From an uncultured Oscillospiraceae bacterium (GTDB taxonomy: Bacteria > Bacillota > Clostridia > Oscillospirales > Oscillospiraceae), in assembly GCA_934591705.1 (NCBI GenBank), contig CAKTPM010000024.1, positions 1-21,100 on the forward strand: a stretch of DNA of 21,100 nt. The letters run 5' to 3'. How positions within the stretch are numbered: position 1 is the first letter of the stretch; each line of letters starts with the position of its first letter. Both the position numbers and the translations under genes were made by a program. The notes beneath the pieces are model-generated. The model did no database searches. It had not been told where the DNA came from and saw only the letters and a program-made list of their open reading frames with translations. Of the stretch, positions 5,962 to 12,329 are shown piece by piece.

Positions 5962-7561
5962 ATGCGGAAGAAAAAAGCATGGGCCGCGCTGCTCTGCGCC
6001 GGAGCACTTTTGTGTACGCTGTGCGCCTGCGGGGCCGCCGGGACAAAGAAGGCGTCGGAGGAGGACTATTCCTCGGAGGACGCCGTTTCTCTCACCTTTT
6101 CCTCCGGCGGCATCACCGCCGACGGCAGCGGCAGCGGCTATACCGTTGACGGCACGGCCTTGAGCATCTCGGAGCCGGGGACCTATATCCTCTCCGGCAC
6201 CTGTGAGGACGGCTCTGTCACCGTGAAAAAGGGTACCCAAGGGGTGACGCTGGTGCTCAATGGCCTGGCCCTCACCTCCGCCGACACCGCCCCCATCACC
6301 TGCAATAAATCCACGGAGGTCACCCTCCTGGCTGCCCAGGGCACGGAGAACACCCTGGCCGACAGCGAGCAAAACAACGATGAGACCTATCCCGACAACA
6401 CCAGGGCCGAGAACGCCGTCATCAAGTGCAAGGACGGCTCCGCCGTCACCCTGGGCGGCAGCGGTACCCTGCACATCACCGCCAAGGGCAAAAACGGCAT
6501 CAAGTCCGGCGCCGCTACCGACACGGAGGGGGAGGCGTCGCTCACCGTGCGCGATCTGACGCTGGAGATCGAGGCGGGCGTGAACGACGCGATAAACGCA
6601 GAGGCGCTCCTGCATATCGAAAGCGGTACACTGACACTCTCCGCCGGGGATGACGCCCTCCACTGCGACCGTGTGCTGACCGTCGGCGCCGCGGGCACGG
6701 AGGGGCCCGCCATCACCGTCACCGACTGCTATGAGGGCCTCGAGGGGGCGGAGGTGAGCATCCTCTCCGGGAACATCGGCATCACCTCTCAGGATGACTG
6801 CATCAACGCCGCCAACAGCGACCTCCAGCTACGCCTTCTCCCTGACGATCTCCGGCGGCACCGTCAACGCCTATTCCGCCGGCGGCGACGGCTTCGACTC
6901 CAATGGCGATCTCACCATCTCCGGCGGCACCGTAGCGGTGTGGACGGCCAGCACTGCCGATGACCAGCCCCTGGATGCCGACGGCACCCTGACGCTCAGC
7001 GGCGGCACGGTGCTGGCCGCCGGCGGCAGCAGCGGCATGGGCCTGCGCATCACAGCCACGCAGCCCTATGTGACCTTCGGTGCCTCCGCCATGGGCGGCG
7101 CACCGATGGGAGGTGGGGATCTTACGCCTCCGGCAGCCCCTGCGGAGGGGAAAGCCCCGGCTCTTGAGGGCACCCGGCCCTCTGCGTCTTTCCCGGAGGG
7201 CGGCCCGGAGAAGGGTGAGCGCCCCTTCACCGGTGGCCAGCGCACCGCTGCGGTGCCGGAGGGCACGGCCTTTACCCTCCGGGCTGCGGACGGCACGGCG
7301 GTCTGCAGCGGCACGGCGGTATGCACCGCCAGCTATGTGCTCTATTCCTCGCCGGAGCTGACGGAGGGAACGAGCTACACCCTGGCTGCCGCCGACAGCG
7401 ATATAGAGACCGCTGCCGCTCAGACCGGCACCGCTGCCGGCGTGGACGGCATGGGCGGCGGACGGTCTGGGCCTCCCGCCGGGGGCGGTACGCCGCCTGC
7501 TGCACCCGGCGGCAGCGGGGAGAGCGCCGCACCCGCTAAGACGCCGGAGGAGCAGGGCTGA
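5962..7561 (+). pseudogene. Lipoprotein with DUF4353/Cthe_2159-like carbohydrate-binding beta-helix domain, interrupted by a frameshift
   Basis: Secreted lipoprotein of about 533 residues if read through. The ATG at 5962 has AGGAGGT 9 nt upstream; the N-terminus MRKKKAWAALLCAGALLCTL plus CAC is a lipoprotein signal peptide (lipobox LCAC). The body is a right-handed beta-helix-like chain of short Gly/Asp/Thr-rich strands, with LTISGGTV-type units repeated after 6840, followed by a Pro/Gly/Ala-rich C-terminus. The frame changes near 6818-6826: residues through QDDCINAANSD are in one frame, and SSYAFSLTISGG continues in the +1 frame. The first frame ends at 6963; the second is open to 7561. Both halves belong to one family, so a one-base gain (or two-base loss) explains it. 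It could be a real mutation, an assembly error or, less likely, recoding. Cthe_2159 binds cellulose and acidic sugars; the ligand here is unknown. Confidence 0.82.
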
Positions 7562-7576
7562 GGGCGCCGGTTTTGC

Positions 7577-7605
7577 TTGCGCAGCGGGCCGCCATATGGT
7601 ATAAT
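7577..7605 (+). promoter_or_regulatory. Promoter of the PhzF-family gene
   Basis: TTGCGC (7577-7582), 17-nt spacer, perfect TATAAT (7600-7605) preceded by TGG, which gives an extended -10. It lies 54 bp before the ATG at 7659. No terminator-like hairpin with a U-run was seen between the lipoprotein gene and this promoter. Confidence 0.7.
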
Positions 7606-7658
7606 TTCTATATATAGCGGCATACCGACCAAAAAATGACGCCAAGGAGGTACCTCTC

Positions 7659-8516
7659 ATGAAAGCATATGTGATGGACGCGTTTTCCACCCGGGTGTTC
7701 GGCGGCAATCAGGCCGGTGTGGCCTTGCCGGAGGCGCCCCTCTCCGATGAGCTGATGCAGCAGATCGCCGCGGAGTTCAAGCACTCCGAGACCGCCTTTG
7801 TCACTCCGGAGGCGGATGGCTCAGTGACTCTGCGGTACTTTACCCCGGCGGGGGAGGTGGACCTGTGCGGCCATGCCACCGTGGGCAGCTTCGCCCTGCT
7901 GCGGAGCATCGGCAGGATAGGAGACGGTGCCCACATCGCCCACACCAAGGCCGGTGAGCTGACCATCCAGGTGGCCGGGGACACGGTGTGGATGGACATG
8001 GCCCCGCCCCGGCTTCTGCGGGAACTGACGAAGGAGGAGCTCCCGGCCCTCTATGCCGCCTACGGCCTCACCCCGGCGGACCGCCCCGAGGGCATGATGC
8101 CCAAGATCGTCTCCACGGGCCTGGCGGATATCATGATGCCCGTGCGGGACCACAAGACCCTCCTGGGAGCCGTGCAGAACGAAGCCGCCGTGACGGAGCT
8201 CTCCCGGCACTACGATGTCACCGGGGTGCATATGTTCTGCCCCGGCAGCGGGGAGGTCACGGCCTGGTGCAGCAACTACGCCCCTCTCTACGACATCCCC
8301 GAGGAGTGCGCCACCGGCACCAGCAACGGTGCACTGACCTACTACCTCTACCTCCAGGGGCTGATACAGCCGGGGCAGGAGAATGTGTTTGTCCAGGGCG
8401 AGCATATGTTCCGCCCCTCGGAGATCCGCAGCAAACTCTTCCGGGACGGCGAGAAGACCACCGTCCGCATCGGCGGCCGGGCCGTGATGAGCATGGAGTG
8501 CCAGGTCCGGATCTGA
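7659..8516 (+). CDS. PhzF family isomerase/epimerase-like protein
   Basis: A 285-residue protein of the diaminopimelate-epimerase-fold PhzF family. The N-terminus MKAYVMDAFSTRVFGGNQAGV is typical, with the conserved KHSETAFV giving E44, which matches the catalytic Glu45 of Pseudomonas PhzF. RYFTPAGEVDLCGHATVGS at about 64-82 is the second family signature, and ATGTSNGALTYYL lies in the second half. AAGGAGGT lies 8 nt before the ATG. It stands alone between its own promoter and a terminator; no phenazine genes are nearby, so the substrate is unknown. Many such homologues are annotated only as PhzF family. Confidence 0.92.
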   Translation: MKAYVMDAFSTRVFGGNQAGVALPEAPLSDELMQQIAAEFKHSETAFVTPEADGSVTLRYFTPAGEVDLCGHATVGSFALLRSIGRIGDGAHIAHTKAGELTIQVAGDTVWMDMAPPRLLRELTKEELPALYAAYGLTPADRPEGMMPKIVSTGLADIMMPVRDHKTLLGAVQNEAAVTELSRHYDVTGVHMFCPGSGEVTAWCSNYAPLYDIPEECATGTSNGALTYYLYLQGLIQPGQENVFVQGEHMFRPSEIRSKLFRDGEKTTVRIGGRAVMSMECQVRI

Positions 8517-8525
8517 AAAGCAGAC

Positions 8526-8558
8526 AAAAAAGCGTCGGCAGCTGCCGACGCTTTTTTT
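8526..8558. terminator. Bidirectional terminator between the PhzF-family gene and the DMT transporter gene
   Basis: Perfect GCGTCGGCAG/CTGCCGACGC hairpin with six A before and seven T after (8552-8558), so it works in both directions for the two convergent genes. Confidence 0.92.
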
Positions 8559-8586
8559 GCTTGGTTTTTGCTTGTTGGGGATCAGC

Positions 8587-9501
8587 TCACTGTGCCGCCG
8601 GGGGCGTATCCGTCTTGTAGGCGAAAATGACGCCCACGGTGATGAGCACCGCGCCGAACACGGACATAAGGGAGATGGGCTCGCCCAGCAGCAGCCACCC
8701 CACGATGACGGTAACGAAGGGGGAGGCATAGAGATAGTTGTTGGTGATGACGGTGCCCAGGGCCTTGAAGGCGATGTTCCAGATGGCAAAGCAAATGGCG
8801 TTGCCGAACATCCCCAGAAACAGCCAGGAGATGAGCACCGAGGGGGTGGTGAAGAGCTCCCGCAGAACGGACATGGCGGGCATCCCGTCGGTGAGGAACA
8901 TCAGGGGCAGTCCGGTGATAAAGGCCCAGAAGAACACCCGCCGGGTGACGATGAAGTTATCGTACTGCTCGGTATACTTTTTGATGAGGATGGAATAGAG
9001 GGCCCACATCAGCGCGGCGGCCAGGGCCAGCAGGTCGCCCTTGGGGGAGAGGTGAAACGAGAGGGTGCCGTTGAGGACCACCAGCACCACGCCGGCGATG
9101 GCGATGACCGCCCCCAGATATACCCATTTGCCCAGGTGCTCATTGTGGCGGCTGAAAAGCTGGGCCAGGATCACCGTGAGGATGGGGGAGATGCCCAGGA
9201 CGATGATGCTGGCGTTGGCGGAATAGGTGTAGGCCAGGGAGGCATTCTGCAGATAGAAGTACAAGCTGCCGCCGGTGATGCCGATGAGCACGAACATCAG
9301 CTCATCTCGCCAGGGCAGGCGCAGGAGCTTAGGGCGCATCACCAAAAGCGTCACATAGGCCAGGATCATCCGCAGGGGGGTGATCTGCAGGGGCGTGAGG
9401 CCGATGGCCAGGAGTTTTTTGGTCAGAACAAAGCAGCTTCCCCACACGATGACGGTGAAGATGGCGAAGATATGGCCCAGGAGCTTGGAATTTTTCATCA
9501 T
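8587..9501 (-). CDS. EamA/DMT family transporter
   Basis: A 304-residue inner-membrane protein of the drug/metabolite transporter superfamily with two EamA repeats and about ten membrane helices. Repeat one starts at LGHIFAIFTVIVWGSCFVLT and contains PLRMILAYVTLL; repeat two starts at GDLLALAAALMWALYSILI. The end of the second repeat, ALGTVITNNYLYASPFVTVI followed by GWLLLGEPIS, is characteristic. I chose the ATG at 9501 (GGGAGG 6 nt upstream); a TTG six codons earlier would sit on the ribosome site. TATAAT at 9536-9531 on the minus strand is a likely -10, with a poor -35. The transported substrate cannot be read from the sequence. Confidence 0.92.
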   Translation of the reverse strand: MMKNSKLLGHIFAIFTVIVWGSCFVLTKKLLAIGLTPLQITPLRMILAYVTLLVMRPKLLRLPWRDELMFVLIGITGGSLYFYLQNASLAYTYSANASIIVLGISPILTVILAQLFSRHNEHLGKWVYLGAVIAIAGVVLVVLNGTLSFHLSPKGDLLALAAALMWALYSILIKKYTEQYDNFIVTRRVFFWAFITGLPLMFLTDGMPAMSVLRELFTTPSVLISWLFLGMFGNAICFAIWNIAFKALGTVITNNYLYASPFVTVIVGWLLLGEPISLMSVFGAVLITVGVIFAYKTDTPPAAQ

Positions 9502-9580
9502 ATGTATCCTCCCTTGCAAACAGCGGAGCTATTATACCGCGAAGCCGCGGGAAAATCCACCCCCTTTTTCCGGATGGCGG

Positions 9581-9609
9581 TTGCCGGGGAGAAAAATTCG
9601 TGGTATGAT
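9581..9609 (+). promoter_or_regulatory. Promoter of the nucleotidyltransferase gene
   Basis: TTGCCG (9581-9586), 17-nt spacer, TATGAT (9604-9609) with TGG just before it (extended -10). The ribosome site GGAAAGGAG follows at 9621-9629. The divergent DMT gene has its own TATAAT about 45 bp away. Confidence 0.62.
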
Positions 9610-9636
9610 AGCCCGGAAAAGGAAAGGAGAGTATCC

Positions 9637-10566
9637 ATGCACACAACTTTGGTCATCATGGCCGCCGGGATGGGCTCCCGCTACGGCGGCGACAAGCAGG
9701 TGGACGGCGTGGGCCCCGGCGGGGAGATCCTTATGGAATACGGCATCTATGACGCCGTGCGCGCCGGGTTCGACAAGATCGTGTTCATCATCAAGCCGGA
9801 GCTTCGGGAGCTGATGGAAAAGCTGTGCGGCAAGACCCTCCGCGGCCTGCGCACGGCGGAGGGCAAGCCCGTGGAGGTGGCCTATGCCTGCCAGACCTTC
9901 GACGGCCTGCCGGCGTGGTACACCGTAGATCCCCGGCGGCAAAAGCCCTTCGGCACCTGTCAGGCGGTGCTTTGCACCCGGGAGGTGGTCCATGAGCCCT
10001 TCTGCGTCATCAACGCCGATGACTACTACGGCGCCGATGCCTTCCGGGTGATCCGCCGGGCCCTTGTGCACCTCCGGAGCGGCCGGGCCGCCATGGTGGG
10101 GTATCTTCTGCGCAACACCGTATCGGCCCACGGCACCGTGGCCCGGGGGGTGTGCCGGGTGGAGGAGGGTATGCTCCGGGACATCCGGGAAAATCACAAG
10201 ATCCGGCTTTTCCCGGACGGCACCATCGCCAACACCGAGGAGGATGTGCGCGTGGAGCTTCCCGGCGACACGGTGGTATCCATGAACTTCTGGGGCTTTA
10301 CCCCGGAGATCTTCCCGGAGCTGGAGCGGTATTTCCACGATTTCCTCCGAGATGCCGCCACCGACCCCGTCAAGGGCGAGTGCCTGCTGCCGGCCCTGGT
10401 GGGGAAATTGGTGGCGGAGGGGAAGCTCGCCGTGGAGGTGCTCCGCAGCGCTGACCGCTGGTTCGGCATGACCTATCGCCAGGACAAGGAGGCCGTCCGG
10501 CAGGAGCTTCTGCGGCTCCATGAAAACGGCACCTATCCCCCCACGCTGCACGGCGCGCTTGCATAA
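9637..10566 (+). CDS. Sugar-phosphate-type nucleotidyltransferase family protein
   Basis: A 309-residue Rossmann-like NTP transferase. The nucleotide-binding start VIMAAGMGSRYGGDKQ (6-21) keeps the G-x-G-x-R and Lys pattern, followed by VGPGGEILMEYGIYDAVRAG. The metal-binding motif is VINADDYYG at about 126-134. No acyltransferase or hexapeptide-repeat domain is attached, so this is the catalytic domain alone plus a C-terminal helix. The ATG at 9637 is set by GGAAAGGAG; the open frame extends far upstream, but that part is antisense to the DMT gene and has no ribosome site. No sugar or polysaccharide genes flank it, so the acceptor is unknown. Confidence 0.88.
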   Translation: MHTTLVIMAAGMGSRYGGDKQVDGVGPGGEILMEYGIYDAVRAGFDKIVFIIKPELRELMEKLCGKTLRGLRTAEGKPVEVAYACQTFDGLPAWYTVDPRRQKPFGTCQAVLCTREVVHEPFCVINADDYYGADAFRVIRRALVHLRSGRAAMVGYLLRNTVSAHGTVARGVCRVEEGMLRDIRENHKIRLFPDGTIANTEEDVRVELPGDTVVSMNFWGFTPEIFPELERYFHDFLRDAATDPVKGECLLPALVGKLVAEGKLAVEVLRSADRWFGMTYRQDKEAVRQELLRLHENGTYPPTLHGALA

Positions 10567-10571
10567 AAGCG

Positions 10572-10604
10572 TAAGGGAGCGGGCCCGCCGGGCCCGCTCC
10601 CTTA
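10572..10604. terminator. Strong GC hairpin behind the nucleotidyltransferase gene
   Basis: A perfect 15-bp stem (arms begin TAAGGGAGCGGGCCC) around a GCC loop, between two convergent genes. The U-tract is poor on both strands (TGTTCC on plus; ACGCTTTTATG on minus), so termination may be incomplete or the hairpin may mainly protect 3' ends. Confidence 0.65.
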
Positions 10605-10610
10605 TGTTCC

Positions 10611-10730
10611 TCAGCGGCAGTCCTTGCCGTCCTTGGTGCTGTTCTTGTCCTTGCCGCCGCAGTCGCGGGTCTCGTCGGTCTGGCGGGTATTCTTGGTATT
10701 GGTCGTGTTCCGGGTGTTCTTATCGTCCAA
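10611..10730 (-). CDS. Asn/Thr/Lys-rich 39-residue protein, possibly a spore protein
   Basis: A very small hydrophilic gene starting at TTG (10730-10728), with AGGAGGT 7 nt upstream, a near-ideal ribosome site. The product begins MDDKNTRNTTNTKNTRQTDE, has no hydrophobic segment, and ends with a Lys/Asp/Gly stretch containing Cys24 and Cys38. The KNTxNT-like repeats resemble short hypothetical proteins seen in spore-forming clostridia. About 29 nt upstream of the start is a forespore-sigma-like promoter. Tiny Asn/Lys-rich proteins made in the forespore include minor acid-soluble spore proteins, but I see no alpha/beta-type SASP motif, so the spore role is inference. A longer frame reaches upstream of 10730 without a supporting ribosome site. 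Confidence 0.6.
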   Translation of the reverse strand: MDDKNTRNTTNTKNTRQTDETRDCGGKDKNSTKDGKDCR

Positions 10731-10758
10731 AACTGGCACCTCCTTTTCTGTGCAGGGA

Positions 10759-10789
10759 TAGTTTGCACACCGGGGCGGGAAAATATTCA
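10759..10789 (-). promoter_or_regulatory. SigG/SigF-like promoter for the 39-residue protein gene
   Basis: On the minus strand TGAATA (10789-10784), 18-nt spacer, CAAACTA (10765-10759). Known forespore consensus is roughly GNATR at -35 and CATNNTA at -10 with 17-18 nt between. One -10 base is off. No convincing sigma-A alternative was found. Confidence 0.4.
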
Positions 10790-10812
10790 CGAGGTTTTCT
10801 GCAAAAAAACAG

Positions 10813-10841
10813 TTGACAATCCCATCTCCATCGTGTAATAT
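10813..10841 (+). promoter_or_regulatory. Promoter of infC-rpmI-rplT
   Basis: Perfect TTGACA (10813-10818), 17-nt spacer, TAATAT (10836-10841, 4/6). Transcription from about 10848 would give a leader of 150 nt before infC. Confidence 0.7.
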
Positions 10842-10847
10842 ACCATA

Positions 10848-10976
10848 GGAAAACAAAGAAGGTCGGTGCATCCGCCTCACCCGCAGCAGGAGCGAACGGG
10901 TCAAGAGCGTTTTATTTCAGAGGCATGGCTATGTCTCTGTCGCTGCGCGGATGCCGGGTGCATTCGCGTTTTTTAA
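10848..10976 (+). ncRNA. infC operon leader with terminator/antiterminator structure
   Basis: The 3' end folds as an intrinsic terminator: CGCGGATGC (10946-10954), loop CGGGT, GCATTCGCG (10960-10968, one G-U pair), then six T (10969-10974). The left arm GCGGATGC (10947-10954) is also perfectly complementary to GCATCCGC at 10868-10875 near the 5' end, so the long-range pairing and the terminator are mutually exclusive. Bacillus controls infC-rpmI-rplT by L20-dependent premature termination in a long leader; this leader probably works the same way (inference). It lies entirely upstream of the infC ribosome site. Confidence 0.68.
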
Positions 10977-10997
10977 TTTGATTGGAGGTGCTTCGGT

Positions 10998-11528
10998 ATA
11001 AGCAAGGCAGCACATCAACTGAATGAAGAGATCCGCGACAGCGAGCTGCGTCTCATCGGCGAAAACGGTGAGCAGCTGGGCATCGTCTCGTCCGAGGAGG
11101 CTCTGCACATCGCAGAGGAGCGCGGGCTGGACCTGGTGAAGATCTCTCCGCAGGCCGTTCCGCCCGTATGCAAGCTGATGAACTACGGTAAGTTCAAGTT
11201 CGAGCAGGCCAAGAGAGAAAAGGAAGCCAAGAAGAACCAGCATGTAGTGGAGATCAAGGAGATCCGCATGTCTCCGGGTATCGATGTCGGCGATTTCAAC
11301 ACAAAGCTGAAGAACGCCCAGAAATTCCTGGCCGACGGCAACCGTGTCAAGGTCAGCGTCCGCTTCCGCGGCCGCGAGATGGCACACACCGATATCGGCA
11401 GGGAGCTGCTGGCGAAGTTTGCCGAGCAGTGTGCCGAGATAGCGGCTCTGGAAAAATCCGCCAAGATGGAGGGCCGGAATATGTTTATTTTCCTGGCTCC
11501 CAAGCCAGCAAGCCCCAAGGCAAAATAA
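10998..11528 (+). CDS. infC: Translation initiation factor IF-3, with AUA start codon
   Basis: IF-3 binds the 30S subunit and proofreads start codon and initiator tRNA choice. The 176-residue product covers both domains: N-terminal LNEEIRDSELRLIGENGEQL and EALHIAEERGLDLVKISPQA, then PPVCKLMNYGKFKFEQAKRE, and the C-terminal domain EIKEIRMSPGIDVGDFNTKL through MFIFLAPK. Between the in-frame stop at 10974-10976 and codon 46 there is no ATG, GTG or TTG. GGAGG (10984-10988) lies 9 nt before ATA at 10998, giving M-SKAAHQLNEEIR, which aligns with the ISKD start of Bacillus IF-3. Rare start codons (AUU in E. coli) are a known feature of infC and let IF-3 repress its own synthesis. A start at 11136 would remove most of the N-terminal domain. 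Confidence 0.93.
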   Translation: MSKAAHQLNEEIRDSELRLIGENGEQLGIVSSEEALHIAEERGLDLVKISPQAVPPVCKLMNYGKFKFEQAKREKEAKKNQHVVEIKEIRMSPGIDVGDFNTKLKNAQKFLADGNRVKVSVRFRGREMAHTDIGRELLAKFAEQCAEIAALEKSAKMEGRNMFIFLAPKPASPKAK

Positions 11529-11537
11529 TTCAATAGT

Positions 11538-11557
11538 CCTGCGGCAAAATCCGCAGG
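11538..11557 (+). promoter_or_regulatory. Hairpin between infC and rpmI
   Basis: CCTGCGG, loop CAAAAT, CCGCAGG: a perfect 7-bp stem 14 nt before the rpmI ribosome site AAGGAG. There is no U-run, so it is not a terminator. In E. coli the L20 repressor sites lie in this part of the operon, so it may be a contact for L20 or a processing site (inference). Confidence 0.4.
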
Positions 11558-11578
11558 TAGAACGGAAGGAGAACAATC

Positions 11579-11776
11579 ATGCCTAAACTGAAGACCCATA
11601 GCGGCGCAAAAAAGCGCTTCAATCTGACCAAGAACGGTAAGGTCAAGAGAGCTCACGCTTTCAAGAGCCACATCCTGACCAAGAAGGACACCAAGCGCGG
11701 CCGTCGTCTGCGGAGCACCACCTATGCCGACTGCACCAACGACGCCACCATCCGCAAGATGATCCCTTACAAATAA
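11579..11776 (+). CDS. rpmI: 50S ribosomal protein L35
   Basis: A 65-residue basic ribosomal protein of the large subunit. MPKLKTHSGAKKRFNLTKNG and the SHILTKKDTKRGRRLR segment are the family signature; length is normal. AAGGAG lies 8 nt before the ATG. It is the middle gene of the conserved infC-rpmI-rplT order and presumably shares their transcript and L20 control. Confidence 0.98.
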   Translation: MPKLKTHSGAKKRFNLTKNGKVKRAHAFKSHILTKKDTKRGRRLRSTTYADCTNDATIRKMIPYK

Positions 11777-11810
11777 TCCGTTACGAAGTTAGAATAGGAG
11801 GCAATATAAA

Positions 11811-12212
11811 ATGGCACATGTCAAGGGCGCAATGATGACGCGCAAAAGAAGAAATAAGATCCTGAAGATGGCCAAGGGCTACTGGGGCGCCAAGTCCAAG
11901 CACTTTAAGATGGCCAACGAGCAGGTTATGAAGTCCCTGACCTACGCTTATGTGGGCCGCCGCCTGAAGAAGAGAGACTTCCGCTCCCTGTGGATCACCC
12001 GTATCTCCGCCGCCTGCAAGGCCAACGAGATGAACTATTCCACCTTTATGCACGGCCTGAAGCTGGCCAAGGTGGAGATCAACCGCAAGATGCTCGCCGA
12101 GCTGGCCGTGAACGATCCTGCCGCTTTCGCCAAGCTGGTGGAGACCGCCAAGAAGAAGCTGGCCAAGGCCGCCGAGAAGGAAACCGCCGTCGAGGCCGCC
12201 GCGGAGGCGTAA
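11811..12212 (+). CDS. rplT: 50S ribosomal protein L20
   Basis: L20 binds 23S rRNA early in 50S assembly and represses its own operon in several bacteria. The 133-residue product begins MAHVKGAMMTRKRRNKILKM and has the expected KGYWGAKS, YVGRRLKKRDFRSLWITRI and GLKLAKVEINRKMLAELAV segments. Family members are usually 115-120 residues; the extra length is an Ala/Lys/Glu-rich tail (about 118-133). AGGAGG lies 8 nt upstream. It is followed directly by an intrinsic terminator, so it ends the operon. Confidence 0.98.
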   Translation: MAHVKGAMMTRKRRNKILKMAKGYWGAKSKHFKMANEQVMKSLTYAYVGRRLKKRDFRSLWITRISAACKANEMNYSTFMHGLKLAKVEINRKMLAELAVNDPAAFAKLVETAKKKLAKAAEKETAVEAAAEA

Positions 12213-12219
12213 ATCAAAA

Positions 12220-12255
12220 ACAAAAGGTGCAGGGGGTCTCTCTGCACCTTTTTGT
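12220..12255 (+). terminator. Intrinsic terminator of infC-rpmI-rplT
   Basis: AAAAGGTGCAG (12222-12232), loop of 9, CTGCACCTTTT (12242-12252) running into TTTTTG. It begins 7 nt after the rplT stop. Confidence 0.9.
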
Positions 12256-12329
12256 TGTAAATGCAGCTGACAAAAAAAGAGAAACGGGGATAAGGCATCC
12301 CCGAGAGAACATAAGAGGGAGGATCTGTG

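Noticed and set aside
8557..10566. A 669-codon plus-strand frame ending with the nucleotidyltransferase
   Set aside because: Only the part from 9637 is real. The rest is antisense to the DMT transporter, and a promoter and ribosome site sit just before 9637.
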